Below are positions 25,886-34,027 of a stretch of DNA of 34,027 nt, in pieces. The translations under genes were made by a program, and so were the position numbers. The notes under the pieces were generated by a model. That model searched no databases, had not been told where the DNA came from, and was given only the letters and a program-made list of their open reading frames with translations. The stretch is from positions 1 to 34,027 of the forward strand of contig NZ_WEGJ01000053.1 in NCBI RefSeq assembly GCF_009604385.1. Reading direction: 5' to 3'. Within the stretch, counting starts at the first letter, position 1, and every line of letters starts with the position of its first letter. The DNA comes from Streptomyces smaragdinus (GTDB lineage: Bacteria > Actinomycetota > Actinomycetes > Streptomycetales > Streptomycetaceae).

Positions 25886-28366
25886 ATGCCCGCACTGACG
25901 CGCGACGAAGCGCAGACCCGAGCCCGTCTCCTCGACGTCCGGAGCTACCACGTCGACCTCGACCTCACCCGCGGCGAGGACACCTTCGGCTCGACGACCG
26001 TGATCCGGTTCACCGCCCGCGAAGCCACCGACACCTTCGTCGAACTCAAACCCGCCGCCCTGCACCGCGCCGTCCTCGACGGCACCGAACTCGACCCGGC
26101 GGCCCTCGACGACAACCGGCTCCCCCTCACCCTTACCCAGGGCCCGCACGAACTGCGCGTCGAGACCGACATGCGCTACTCGCACACCGGCGAGGGCATG
26201 CACCGCTTCACCGACCCCGCCGACGGCGAAACGTACCTCTACACCCAGCTCTTCCTCGACGACGTCCAGCGCCTGTTCGCCGCCTTCGACCAGCCCGACC
26301 TCAAGGCCGTCTTCGACGTCACCGTCACCGCCCCCGACGACTGGACCGTCCTCGGCAACGGCATCGCCACCTCCACCGCCCCCGGCCGCTGGACCCTCGC
26401 CACCACCCCCGTCATCTCCACCTACCTCGTCGCCGTCGCCGCCGGCCCCTGGCACTCCGTCGTACGCGACCACGCCGGACTCCCCTTCGGCCTGCACTGC
26501 CGCCGCTCCCTCGCCGAACACCTCGACCGCGACGCCGACGAACTCTTCGGCATCACCACCGCCTGCTTCGACCGCTACCACGAGAAGTTCACCGAGCCCT
26601 ACCCGTTCGACTCCTACGACCAGGCCTTCGTCCCCGAGTTCAACGCCGGCGCCATGGAAAACCCCGGACTCGTCACCTTCCGCGACGAATTCGTCTACCG
26701 CTCCGCCGTCACCGACACCGAACGCCAGACCCGCGCCATGGTCGTCGCCCACGAGATGGCCCACATGTGGTTCGGCGACCTCGTCACCCTCACCTGGTGG
26801 GACGACATCTGGCTCAACGAGTCCTTCGCCGAGTACATGGGCTACCAGACCCTCACCGAATGCACCCGCTTCACCGAGACCTGGACCGACTTCGCCATCG
26901 GCCGCAAGGGCTGGGGATACGACGCCGACCAGCGCCCCTCCACCCACCCCGTCGCCCCCTCCGACGTCCCCGACGGCGCCGCCGCCCTCCTGAACTTCGA
27001 CGGCATCTCCTACGCCAAGGGCGCCAGCGCCCTGCGCCAGCTCGTCGCCTGGCTCGGCGAAAAAGACTTCCTCGCCGGCATCAACGACCACATCGCCCGC
27101 CACAAGTTCGCCAACGCCACCCTCGCCGACTTCATCGACTCCATGGCCCGCGCCTCCGGCCGCGACGTCCCCGACTGGGCCCAGGCCTGGCTGCGCACCA
27201 CCGGCGTCGACACCCTCACCCCCGAGATCACCGAAACCCCCGACGGCTGGACCCTCCACATCCGCCACGACGGCACCCGCCCCCACCACATCCAGGTCAC
27301 CGCCTACGACGAAACCCCCGACGGCCTCACCGCACGCGAACGCTTCACCGAGGACATCCCCCGCCCCGCCGGCACCCCCCACACCCACTCCGGACCCCGC
27401 CCCGCGCTGCTCCTCCTCAACGACGGCGACCTCACCTACGCCAAAATCCGCCTCGACGCCCCCTCCTGGGACACCGCCCGCCGCTCCCTGAGCCGCATCC
27501 CCGACGCCCTCACCCGCGCCGTCGTCTGGAACGCCGCCCGCGACATGGTCCGCGACGGCGAACTCCCGCCCGGCGACTACCTCGAGGCCGCCGCCGCCCA
27601 CCTCCCCACCGAGAGCGACCTCGCCGTCGTCCAGGGCGTCCTGGCCTTCGCCCGCCAGCAGATCACCGACCGCTACCTGCCCCCCACCGACCGCGCCCCC
27701 GCCCTCGCCACCCTCCACACCCTCGCCCGCACCCTCCTCACCCGCACCGACACCACCCCCGACCCCGGACTGCGCCTCACCGCCGTACGCACCCTCCTCG
27801 ACACCGCCGCCGACCCCGCCGAACCCCGCGCCTGGCTCACCACCGGCACCGTCCCCGACGGCCCCGCACTCGACCCCGAACTGCGCTGGCGCGCCCTGCT
27901 GCGCCTCGCCGTCCTCGGCGACGCCACCCCCGCCGAGATCGACGCCGAACTCGCCGCCGACCCCAGCGCCACCGGCCGCGAAGGCGCCGCCCGCTGCCAC
28001 GCCGCGCTGCCCGCCGCCGAAGCCAAACAGGCCGCGTGGGAAGCCATGTTCGAAGGCGACGACCTGTCGAACTACCTGTTCACCGCCACCGCACAGGGCT
28101 TCTGGCAGCCCGGCCAGGACGAGCTCGTACGCGACTACGTGCCGCGCTACTACACCGACGCCGCCACCATGAGCACCCGCCGCGGCCCCGCCATGGCCGA
28201 AGCCGCCGGCCGCCACGCCTTCCCCCTCACCGCGGTCACCCCCGACAACCTGCGCCTCGGCCACGAAGCCCTCGCCGGCGACGACCTGATCCCGGCCCTG
28301 CGCCGCAAACTCGCCGACCAACTCGACGACCTCGCCCGCGCCCTGCGCGTACGCGGCGAGAGCTGA
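25886..28366 (+). CDS. pepN: Aminopeptidase N (M1 family)
   Basis: 826-aa zinc aminopeptidase that removes N-terminal residues from peptides in the cytoplasm. The exopeptidase motif is G255-A-M-E-N259. The zinc site is H289-E290-x-x-H293 with E312 18 residues later (NESFAEYMG). The N-terminal beta domain is residues 1-200, the thermolysin-like domain about 200-430 and the C-terminal ERAP1-like helical domain about 510-820. The ATG at 25886 (MPALTRDEAQTR) matches the usual family start; an in-frame ATG at 25868 is possible, and neither has a strong ribosome-binding site. It is followed by a perfect 36-bp palindrome. Codon use is strongly C-ending. Confidence 0.95.
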   Translation: MPALTRDEAQTRARLLDVRSYHVDLDLTRGEDTFGSTTVIRFTAREATDTFVELKPAALHRAVLDGTELDPAALDDNRLPLTLTQGPHELRVETDMRYSHTGEGMHRFTDPADGETYLYTQLFLDDVQRLFAAFDQPDLKAVFDVTVTAPDDWTVLGNGIATSTAPGRWTLATTPVISTYLVAVAAGPWHSVVRDHAGLPFGLHCRRSLAEHLDRDADELFGITTACFDRYHEKFTEPYPFDSYDQAFVPEFNAGAMENPGLVTFRDEFVYRSAVTDTERQTRAMVVAHEMAHMWFGDLVTLTWWDDIWLNESFAEYMGYQTLTECTRFTETWTDFAIGRKGWGYDADQRPSTHPVAPSDVPDGAAALLNFDGISYAKGASALRQLVAWLGEKDFLAGINDHIARHKFANATLADFIDSMARASGRDVPDWAQAWLRTTGVDTLTPEITETPDGWTLHIRHDGTRPHHIQVTAYDETPDGLTARERFTEDIPRPAGTPHTHSGPRPALLLLNDGDLTYAKIRLDAPSWDTARRSLSRIPDALTRAVVWNAARDMVRDGELPPGDYLEAAAAHLPTESDLAVVQGVLAFARQQITDRYLPPTDRAPALATLHTLARTLLTRTDTTPDPGLRLTAVRTLLDTAADPAEPRAWLTTGTVPDGPALDPELRWRALLRLAVLGDATPAEIDAELAADPSATGREGAARCHAALPAAEAKQAAWEAMFEGDDLSNYLFTATAQGFWQPGQDELVRDYVPRYYTDAATMSTRRGPAMAEAAGRHAFPLTAVTPDNLRLGHEALAGDDLIPALRRKLADQLDDLARALRVRGES

Positions 28367-28370
28367 CCCG

Positions 28371-28406
28371 CCCGTCGCCCGTCCCCGCGCGGGGACGGGC
28401 GACGGG
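28371..28406. terminator. 36-bp perfect palindromic terminator after pepN
   Basis: 18-bp arms starting CCCGTCGCCCGTCCCCGC with no spacer at all (a true palindrome), 4 nt after the pepN stop. As RNA it would fold into a 16-bp stem with a tiny GCGC loop. Symmetry means it works in both directions. Confidence 0.8.
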
Positions 28407-28446
28407 CCACCGAGGACCTGGTGAGACCCATGTCAGCGCCCTGCGC

Positions 28447-28452
28447 TACCGT
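28447..28452 (+). promoter_or_regulatory. -10 element of the small membrane protein gene
   Basis: TACCGT, 33 nt before the ATG at 28486; a short leader with AGGGGG would follow. Confidence 0.35.
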
Positions 28453-28485
28453 GCGGTCCTTCCGATTCCCAGGGGGAAATTCCTC

Positions 28486-28839
28486 ATGTCCATGCCTCCG
28501 CCGCAGCTCGACCCCGGCAAGGCGCTCCTCAAGAGTTCCGCCGCCCTGTTCATCCTCGCTCCCGCGGTCTTCTTCGCCCTCATCGCCGTCATGAACCTCC
28601 TCAGCGACTCCTCCACCACCCAAGCCGGGGACTGCGTCAGCCTGGGGGACAACGACAGCATCGAGGTTGTCGACTGCACATCCACCGACGCCGAATTCAC
28701 CGTCGCAGCACGTGTTGACGGCCGCTTCGGCGGCCCCGACGCCCAAGCCAGGTGCGACGTAGAAGCACCCGGATCCCCGTACACCTATATCTCGCGGGGC
28801 GACAGCTCGTCCTACATCCTCTGCCTCAAGTCCCGCTGA
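28486..28839 (+). CDS. Small membrane protein with extracytoplasmic cysteine domain
   Basis: 117-aa protein of unknown function. Residues about 20-44 form one membrane segment (SSAALFILAPAVFFALIAVM). The rest would be outside the cell, with four cysteines arranged like the small LppU/septum-related domains seen in Streptomyces: AGDCVSLGDN, VVDCTS, ARCDVE and YILCLKSR, probably two disulfides. The ATG at 28486 has AGGGGG at 28471-28476. Single-gene unit between the pepN palindrome and the decarboxylase operon. The family resemblance is from memory and not certain. Confidence 0.7.
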   Translation: MSMPPPQLDPGKALLKSSAALFILAPAVFFALIAVMNLLSDSSTTQAGDCVSLGDNDSIEVVDCTSTDAEFTVAARVDGRFGGPDAQARCDVEAPGSPYTYISRGDSSSYILCLKSR

Positions 28840-28938
28840 CCCCACGCCGGTCCGACCCACCGAGTCAGACCACACCCCCGCTTCCCACGTACGGGCGAAC
28901 TCCCGCGCACACACACGTACCCCGCGGTGATCCACAAG

Positions 28939-28944
28939 TACCGT
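28939..28944 (+). promoter_or_regulatory. -10 element of the decarboxylase/hydroxylase operon
   Basis: TACCGT, 35 nt before the ATG at 28980. Upstream are two direct CACGTAC repeats (28886-28892, 28914-28920). I see no copy of the DmdR-type iron box. Confidence 0.35.
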
Positions 28945-28979
28945 AGGCCCTCCCCGACCCCACCCGGATGGAGAGCCGC

Positions 28980-30404
28980 ATGCCCGCACACGATCCCGGG
29001 GCCGCCGCGCTCGCAGGCGGCCCCGCAGGACCCAGTGCCCTGCGGCCCCTGACCGACACCGCCCTCGACGCCCTCGCCGAAGGCGCCCGCCGCCGCCCCG
29101 GACCCCTCCCCGCCGGCGGCCCCGACGAGGTCACCAAACGCCTCCGCGAAGCCGCCGGCGACGTCCTCCCCTACCGCGGCGAAGGCGCCCACACCGCCCT
29201 GCGCACCCTCACCACCGCCCTCGCCGAAGGCGCCGCCGACCCCGCCGACCCCCACTGCACCGCCCACCTCCACACCCCACCCCTCGCCCTCGCCGCGGCC
29301 GCCGAACTCGCCGCCGCCGCCCTCAACCCCTCCCTCGACTCCTGGGACCAGGCCCCCGCCGCCACCGCCCTCGACACCCTCGTCGCCGACACCCTCGCCG
29401 CCGAGATCTACCCCGACGCCCCCACCCCCGACGCCCTCTTCACCACCGGCGCCACCGAAGCCAACCACCTCGCCCTCCTCCTCGCCCGCGAACACCTCGG
29501 CCCCGCCCTGCGCATCGTCTGCGGCGCCCACACCCACCACAGCGTCGCCCGCGCCGCCTGGCTCCTCGGCCTACGACCCCCCACCGTCCTGCCCACCCCC
29601 CAGGACACCCTCGACCCCACCGCCGTCCACGACACCCTCACCCACATCAACGGCCCCACCCTCGTCGTCGCCACCGCCGGCACCACCGACACCGGCGCCA
29701 TCGACCCCCTCACCCAACTCGCCCACACCGCACAGGCCCACGGCGCCCGCCTCCACACCGACGCCGCCTACGCCGGACTCCTGCGCCTCGCCCCCCGCCT
29801 CGCCCACCTCGTCGACGGCCTCCACCACGCCCACACCGTCGCCCTCGACCTCCACAAACTCGGCTGGCAACCCGCCGCCGCCGGCATCCTCGCCGTCCGC
29901 GACCACACCGACCTCACCCCCCTGAACTGGCCCACGGACTACCTCAACACCCCCGACGACACCGACGCCGGCCTCCCCGACCTCATCGGCCGCTCCCTGC
30001 GCACCACCCGCCGCCCCGACTCCTTCAAAATCGCCGTCACCCTCAAAGCCCTCGGCCGCGCCGGCCTCGCCGAACTCATCGAAGCCACCGTCGCCGCCGC
30101 CCACCACCTCGCCGACCTCATCGACGACGACCCCCACCTCGACCTCTACACCCGCCCCACCCTCACCACCGTCCTCTTCCGCCCCACCGACACCACCGAC
30201 ACCCACGTCGCCACCCTCCGCCGCGACCTCCTCACCCGCGGCCACGCCGTCCTCGGCCGCGCCCACGCCGGCGGCCGCCTCTGGCTCAAAGCCACCCTCC
30301 TCAACCCGCACATCACCCCCGCCGCACTCGACGACCTCCTGGACCTCGTACGGGCCCCCGCCACCCGCACCGACGCCCTCACGGAAGGCACCCCCACCCG
30401 ATGA
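28980..30404 (+). CDS. PLP-dependent group II decarboxylase (siderophore-type amine synthesis)
   Basis: 474-aa pyridoxal-phosphate decarboxylase related to lysine, ornithine and 2,4-diaminobutyrate decarboxylases such as DesA. It would make a diamine from a basic amino acid. Visible features: TTGATEANHLALLLAREH (phosphate-binding region), GAHTHHSVARAAWLLGL (His that stacks on PLP), LHTDAAYAG (Asp that contacts the ring nitrogen) and ALDLHKLGW with the Schiff-base K293. The ATG at 28980 has GGAG at 28970-28973; an in-frame ATG at 28968 lies too close to any ribosome-binding site. It overlaps the N-hydroxylase gene by 4 bp (ATGA). Exact substrate is inferred from the pairing: lysine to cadaverine is the likeliest. 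Confidence 0.85.
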   Translation: MPAHDPGAAALAGGPAGPSALRPLTDTALDALAEGARRRPGPLPAGGPDEVTKRLREAAGDVLPYRGEGAHTALRTLTTALAEGAADPADPHCTAHLHTPPLALAAAAELAAAALNPSLDSWDQAPAATALDTLVADTLAAEIYPDAPTPDALFTTGATEANHLALLLAREHLGPALRIVCGAHTHHSVARAAWLLGLRPPTVLPTPQDTLDPTAVHDTLTHINGPTLVVATAGTTDTGAIDPLTQLAHTAQAHGARLHTDAAYAGLLRLAPRLAHLVDGLHHAHTVALDLHKLGWQPAAAGILAVRDHTDLTPLNWPTDYLNTPDDTDAGLPDLIGRSLRTTRRPDSFKIAVTLKALGRAGLAELIEATVAAAHHLADLIDDDPHLDLYTRPTLTTVLFRPTDTTDTHVATLRRDLLTRGHAVLGRAHAGGRLWLKATLLNPHITPAALDDLLDLVRAPATRTDALTEGTPTR

Positions 30405-31771
30405 CCCCCACCCCCCGCCGACCCCTCGACCTCGTCGGCATCGGCATCGGCCCCTTCAACCTCTCCCTCGCCGCCCTCGCCCACGGCATCCAAGACCTCA
30501 CCACCGCCTTCTACGACCAACGCCCCCACTTCAGCTGGCACCCCGGCCTCCTCATGGACCACGCCACCCTCCAAGTCCCCTTCCTCGCCGACCTCGTCAC
30601 CCTCACCGACCCCACCAGCCCCTGGACCTTCCTCAACTACCTCCGCACCCGCGAACGCCTCTACCCCTTCTACTTCGCCGAACGACTCCACACCCACCGC
30701 ACCGAATTCGACGCCTACTGCCGCTGGGTCAGCGACAACCTCCCCACCCTCCACTACGCCCACCAGGCCGACACCATCCGCTGGAACCACGAACACGCCG
30801 TCTTCGAAACCGACTACACCCACCTCGACGAAAACGGCCGGGCCCACGCCCTCGGCCGCACCACCTCACGCAACCTCGTCCTCGGCATCGGCACCGAACC
30901 CCACATCCCCGAACCCCTCCGCCCCCTCACCACCAACCCCACCCTCCCCGTCATCCACGCCGCCGACTACCTCAGCAACCGCGAACAACTCCTCACCCAC
31001 AGCCACATCACCGTCATCGGCTCCGGACAATCAGGCGCCGAAGTCTTCCTCGACCTCCTGCGAGCCCGCCCCACCGGCACCGAACAACTCCACTGGCTCG
31101 CCCGCACCCCCGCCCTCGCCCCCATGGAATACAGCAAACTCGGCCTCGAACACTTCACCCCCGACTACACCCACTACTTCCACGCCCTGCCCCAACCCGC
31201 ACGCGACGACCTCTTCCCCCGCCAATGGCAGCTCTACAAAGGCATCGACCACGACACCCTCGCCGCCATCCACGACGAGCTCTACCGCCGCACCCTCGCC
31301 GGCACCTGGCCCGACACCGTCATCACCCCCGGCGTCACCGTCCGCACCGCCCACCACACCAGCGACAACCGCATCGAACTCCACCTCGAACACCACCAGC
31401 AGAACCACCACGACCGCCTCACCACCGACGCCGTCGTCCTCGCCACCGGCTACCGCGAACGCTCACCCGACCACCTCCTCCACGCCCTACGCCCCCACAT
31501 CCGCCGCGACACCGCAGGCCGCCCCCACATCGACACCCACCACCGCCTCGAACTCGACCCCGCGATCACCGGCCACATCTACGTCCAGAACGCCGAACGC
31601 CACACCCACGGCGTCGGCACCCCCGACCTCGGCCTCGCCGCCCACCGCAGCGCCCGCATCCTCAACCACCTCACCGGCCGCGACCACTACCCACTCCCAC
31701 GCCGCACCGCGTTCACCACATTCGGCCTCAAACAACCCCGCCCCGCCCCACTCGTACCGGCGACCCGATGA
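30401..31771 (+). CDS. Lysine/ornithine N-monooxygenase family (siderophore N-hydroxylase)
   Basis: 456-aa FAD- and NADPH-dependent N-hydroxylase, similar in layout to DesB, IucD and PvdA. The FAD motif is GIGIGPFNLSLAAL (about residue 13); SWHPGLLMDHATLQVPFLAD and PWTFLNYLR are family signatures. The NADPH motif is VIGSGQSGAEVFLDLL and the C-terminal FAD contact is VVLATGYRER. The ATG at 30401 overlaps the decarboxylase stop by 4 bp. A hydroxamate siderophore would also need an acyltransferase and an NIS or NRPS synthetase, neither of which is in this window. A small hairpin follows at 31786-31799. Confidence 0.9.
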   Translation: MTPTPRRPLDLVGIGIGPFNLSLAALAHGIQDLTTAFYDQRPHFSWHPGLLMDHATLQVPFLADLVTLTDPTSPWTFLNYLRTRERLYPFYFAERLHTHRTEFDAYCRWVSDNLPTLHYAHQADTIRWNHEHAVFETDYTHLDENGRAHALGRTTSRNLVLGIGTEPHIPEPLRPLTTNPTLPVIHAADYLSNREQLLTHSHITVIGSGQSGAEVFLDLLRARPTGTEQLHWLARTPALAPMEYSKLGLEHFTPDYTHYFHALPQPARDDLFPRQWQLYKGIDHDTLAAIHDELYRRTLAGTWPDTVITPGVTVRTAHHTSDNRIELHLEHHQQNHHDRLTTDAVVLATGYRERSPDHLLHALRPHIRRDTAGRPHIDTHHRLELDPAITGHIYVQNAERHTHGVGTPDLGLAAHRSARILNHLTGRDHYPLPRRTAFTTFGLKQPRPAPLVPATR

Positions 31772-31785
31772 CCCCACCCCGAAAA

Positions 31786-31799
31786 CGCTCATCAGAGCG
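31786..31799 (+). terminator. Small hairpin after the N-hydroxylase gene
   Basis: CGCTC-ATCA-GAGCG, 5-bp stem, 15 nt after the stop; weak. A TTTTAC (31812-31817) / GTAAAA (31839-31844) inverted repeat follows in AT-rich DNA. Confidence 0.35.
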
Positions 31800-31875
31800 C
31801 GCCCCCGCACGTTTTACCGTTTGTCAATACCCTTTCACGTAAAAGTCGTTGGGCAGTAGACCGTCCACAGTTCTC

Positions 31876-31898
31876 TACCCATGGGTAAGTCATAGGGT
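31876..31898 (+). promoter_or_regulatory. pyk promoter with 12-bp palindrome
   Basis: The perfect palindrome TACCCATGGGTA (31876-31887) stands 5 nt before the -10 hexamer TAGGGT (31893-31898). The ATG at 31907 is 8 nt past the -10. A bound factor would cover the promoter spacer. No clear -35. Confidence 0.55.
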
Positions 31899-31906
31899 CT
31901 ACAGAC

Positions 31907-33340
31907 ATGCGCCGAGCAAAGATTGTCTGCACCCTGGGCCCCGCCACCGACTCCTACGACCAGATCAAAGCCCTGGTCGAAGCCGGAATGGACGTAGCAC
32001 GCCTCAACCTCAGCCACGGCACCTACGCCGACCACGAGGAACGCTACGCACATGTACGCAAAGCCGCAGACGAAACCGGACGCAGCATCGGAATCCTCGC
32101 CGACCTCCAAGGCCCCAAGATCCGCCTCGGCACCTTCCGCGAAGGCCCCGTACTCCTCGAACGCGGCGACGAGTTCACCATCACCGTCGACGACATCGAA
32201 GGCGACCGCAACACCTGCGGCACCACCTACAAAGGCCTCGCCACCGACGTCACCCGCGGCGAACGCATCCTCGTCGACGACGGCCGCGTCACCCTCGAAG
32301 TCACCCAGGTAGACGGCCCCCGCGTCCACACCATGGTCATCGAAGGCGGCATGGTCTCCGACAACAAAGGCCTCAACCTCCCCGGAGTCTCCGTCTCCGT
32401 CCCCGCCCTCAGCGACAAAGACCAGGACGACCTCCGCTGGGCCCTGCGCACCGGCGCCGACATCATCGCCCTCTCCTTCGTCCGCAGCGGCGCCGACATC
32501 CGCGACGTCCACCGCATCATGGACGAAGAAGGCCACCGACTCCCCGTCATCGCCAAAATCGAAAAACCCCAGGCAGTCGACAACCTCGACAGCATCGTCG
32601 ACGCCTTCGACGGACTCATGGTCGCCCGCGGCGACCTCGGCGTAGAAATGCCCCTCGAAACAGTCCCCATCGTCCAGAAAAGAGCCGTAAAACTCACCAA
32701 ACGCAACGCCAAACCCGTCATCGTCGCCACCCAGATGCTCGACTCCATGATCGACGCATCACGCCCCACCCGCGCCGAAGCATCCGACGTCGCCAACGCC
32801 GTCATGGACGGCGCCGACGCCGTCATGCTCTCCGGCGAAACCAGCGTCGGAAAATACCCCGTCCAAACCGTCAAAACCATGAGCCGCATCGTCGAAGCCG
32901 CCGAAGAAGACATGCTCGCCAAAGGACTCCCCACCCTCACCGAAAACAGCAAACCCCGCACCCAAGGCGGAGCCGTCGCCCGCGCCGCCGCCGAAATCGG
33001 CGACTTCCTCCACGCCAAATACCTCGTCGCCTTCACCCAGTCCGGCGACACCGTCCGCCGCCTCGCCCGCTACCGCTCACCCATCCCCGTCCTCGCCTTC
33101 ACCCCCGACCCCGCCACCCACTCCCAGCTCAACCTCACCTGGGGCGTCGAAACCTTCCTCGGCCCCATGGTCCAGACCACCGACGAAATGGTCGCCCAAG
33201 TCGACGAACAACTCCTGCGCATCGGCCGCTGCCGCAAGGGCGACGTCGTCGTCATCACCGCCGGCTCACCCCCCGGCATCCCCGGCTCCACCAACCTCGT
33301 ACGCGTCCACCACATCGGCGAGGACGACACCCCCCACTGA
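31907..33340 (+). CDS. pyk: Pyruvate kinase
   Basis: Converts phosphoenolpyruvate and ADP to pyruvate and ATP, the last step of glycolysis, in the cytoplasm. 477 aa, normal length. N-terminal MRRAKIVCTLGPATDSYDQI and NLSHGTYADHE, B domain about residues 70-170 starting at DLQGPKIRLG, active-site motif VIAKIEKPQ with K217, metal site GLMVARGDLGVEM, then MLDSMI and the C-terminal regulatory domain (residues about 350-477; VAFTQSGDTVRRLARYRSPIP). Streptomyces usually carry two pyk genes and the sequence does not tell which this is. The start follows the -10 by 8 nt and has no ribosome-binding site, so the message is probably leaderless. Confidence 0.97.
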   Translation: MRRAKIVCTLGPATDSYDQIKALVEAGMDVARLNLSHGTYADHEERYAHVRKAADETGRSIGILADLQGPKIRLGTFREGPVLLERGDEFTITVDDIEGDRNTCGTTYKGLATDVTRGERILVDDGRVTLEVTQVDGPRVHTMVIEGGMVSDNKGLNLPGVSVSVPALSDKDQDDLRWALRTGADIIALSFVRSGADIRDVHRIMDEEGHRLPVIAKIEKPQAVDNLDSIVDAFDGLMVARGDLGVEMPLETVPIVQKRAVKLTKRNAKPVIVATQMLDSMIDASRPTRAEASDVANAVMDGADAVMLSGETSVGKYPVQTVKTMSRIVEAAEEDMLAKGLPTLTENSKPRTQGGAVARAAAEIGDFLHAKYLVAFTQSGDTVRRLARYRSPIPVLAFTPDPATHSQLNLTWGVETFLGPMVQTTDEMVAQVDEQLLRIGRCRKGDVVVITAGSPPGIPGSTNLVRVHHIGEDDTPH

Positions 33341-33363
33341 CACCCGCCCCCACATACCCCCGA

Positions 33364-33391
33364 GCCCCGGCCCCGCACCACAGGCCGGGGC
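33364..33391 (+). terminator. pyk terminator
   Basis: GCCCCGGCC / GGCCGGGGC, perfect 9-bp stem with a 10-nt loop, 23 nt after the pyk stop. Confidence 0.7.
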
Positions 33392-33411
33392 CGCGCCATA
33401 CCCCCGACCGC

Positions 33412-33417
33412 TAACCT
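33412..33417 (+). promoter_or_regulatory. -10 element of the last gene
   Basis: TAACCT ends 8 nt before the ATG at 33426; no ribosome-binding site, so probably leaderless. Confidence 0.4.
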
Positions 33418-33425
33418 GAACCCCA

Positions 33426-34027
33426 ATGAACCACCCCATCACACCCCCCGCCGCCCACCACCTCACCCGCTACCCCGCCGACCCCCGCGACCCCCTCCGC
33501 GCCTGGGACGCCGCCGACGAATACCTCCTCCGCCACCTCACCGGCGACCTCCCCCCGAACCTCACCGCCGACCACCCCCGCCCCCCACTGGACCCCGGGA
33601 CCCGGCTGACGATCCTCGGCGACCGCTGGGGAGCCCTCACCACCTCCCTCGCGGCCCACCACCCCACAACGATCACCGACTCCTACCTCACCACCCTGGC
33701 CACCCGCGCCAACCTCACCCGCAACACCCCCGACCCCTCCACGGTCAACCTCCGCACCACCCAGGACCCCCCACCCACCCGCATCGACGTCCTCCTCGTA
33801 CGCGTCCCCAAAACCCTCGCCCTCCTCGAAGACCAACTCCACCGCCTAGCCCCCGCCCTCCACGAGGACTCCCTGGTCATCGGCACCGGCATGACACGCG
33901 AGATCCACACCTCCACCCTCACCCTCTTCGAACGCCTGGTAGGCCCCACCCGCACCTCCCTCGCCACGAAGAAAGCCCGCCTGATCTTCAGCCACCCCGA
34001 CCCCACCCTGACCCGCCCCCCAAACCC
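33426..34027 (+). CDS. RlmG/RsmC-like methyltransferase (partial, C-terminus beyond right edge)
   Basis: The open frame from ATG 33426 continues off the window without a stop; about 200 residues are visible. It starts MNHPITPPAAHHLTRYPADP, with LRAWDAADEYLLRHL, GTRLTILGDRWGALTTSLA and IDVLLVRVPKTLALLEDQL, followed by HEDSLVIGTGMTREIHTST and FERLVGPTRTSLATKKARL. This order (a degenerate N-terminal methyltransferase-like domain ending in KKAR) matches the first half of RlmG/RsmC-type rRNA guanine N2-methyltransferases. The catalytic NPPF motif would be in the missing part, so the call is tentative. Confidence 0.65.
   Translation, partial: MNHPITPPAAHHLTRYPADPRDPLRAWDAADEYLLRHLTGDLPPNLTADHPRPPLDPGTRLTILGDRWGALTTSLAAHHPTTITDSYLTTLATRANLTRNTPDPSTVNLRTTQDPPPTRIDVLLVRVPKTLALLEDQLHRLAPALHEDSLVIGTGMTREIHTSTLTLFERLVGPTRTSLATKKARLIFSHPDPTLTRPPN

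Noticed and set aside
25484..28321. 945-codon minus-strand frame across pepN
   Set aside because: Gly/Val-rich low-complexity shadow of the C-biased coding strand; no recognisable domain or start context.
28840..28979. DmdR iron box before the siderophore-type genes
   Set aside because: No sequence resembling TTAGGTTAGGCT or its complement was found.

Overview
The window is chromosomal DNA from a Streptomyces or a very close relative. Base composition is very high in GC with strong GC bias at third codon positions, GTG starts are common, and many genes overlap by 4 bp (ATGA or GTGA). Several promoters have a -10 hexamer 6-8 nt before the start codon, as in leaderless mRNAs. There are copies of DasR-type and CebR-type operators, which are streptomycete regulators. 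Most genes are core or conserved. I see no phage, insertion sequence, CRISPR array, tRNA or rRNA.

Left part (1-5.7 kb, minus strand): a five-gene, tightly overlapping operon. Four successive ADP-ribosylglycohydrolase-family genes end in a ribokinase that runs off the left edge. One of the four (507-2144) carries a translated repeat-element insertion between its N-terminal region and its catalytic domain. Another (3280-4455) has lost the usual metal-binding residues. The order suggests a pathway that cuts a ribosyl or ADP-ribosyl bond and then phosphorylates the released ribose; the substrate cannot be read from the sequence.

5.7-12.9 kb (plus strand): a VIT/CCC1-family iron/manganese transporter, then gltB and gltD (glutamate synthase, 8-bp overlap), closed by two strong hairpins. 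13.0-16.4 kb: a lipoprotein sugar-binding protein and two permeases with no ATPase gene, behind a DasR-like operator, so probably an amino-sugar oligosaccharide importer that borrows the shared MsiK ATPase. 16.4-18.3 kb (minus): a HExxH protein with a C-terminal zinc ribbon, then a rhomboid protease with an N-terminal zinc-finger domain. 18.4-20.3 kb (plus): a small F420/FMN-type oxidoreductase and a secreted GH6 cellulase whose ribosome-binding site and start codon lie inside a perfect CebR box.

20.3-20.7 kb is an intergenic cluster of the same GC-rich repeat family that invaded the glycohydrolase gene; two copies form a near-perfect inverted repeat. 20.7-24.4 kb (minus) is a four-gene overlapping operon: ABC ATPase, permease, sensor kinase and response regulator. 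An 18-bp dyad lies upstream of it. 24.5-25.8 kb holds a DMT-family transporter divergent from a chorismate mutase. 25.9-34.0 kb (plus) carries aminopeptidase N, a small membrane protein, a decarboxylase/N-hydroxylase pair of siderophore type without a synthetase, pyruvate kinase behind a palindromic promoter, and the start of an RlmG-like methyltransferase. From about 26 kb on, the coding strand becomes strikingly C-rich over G, unlike gltBD.
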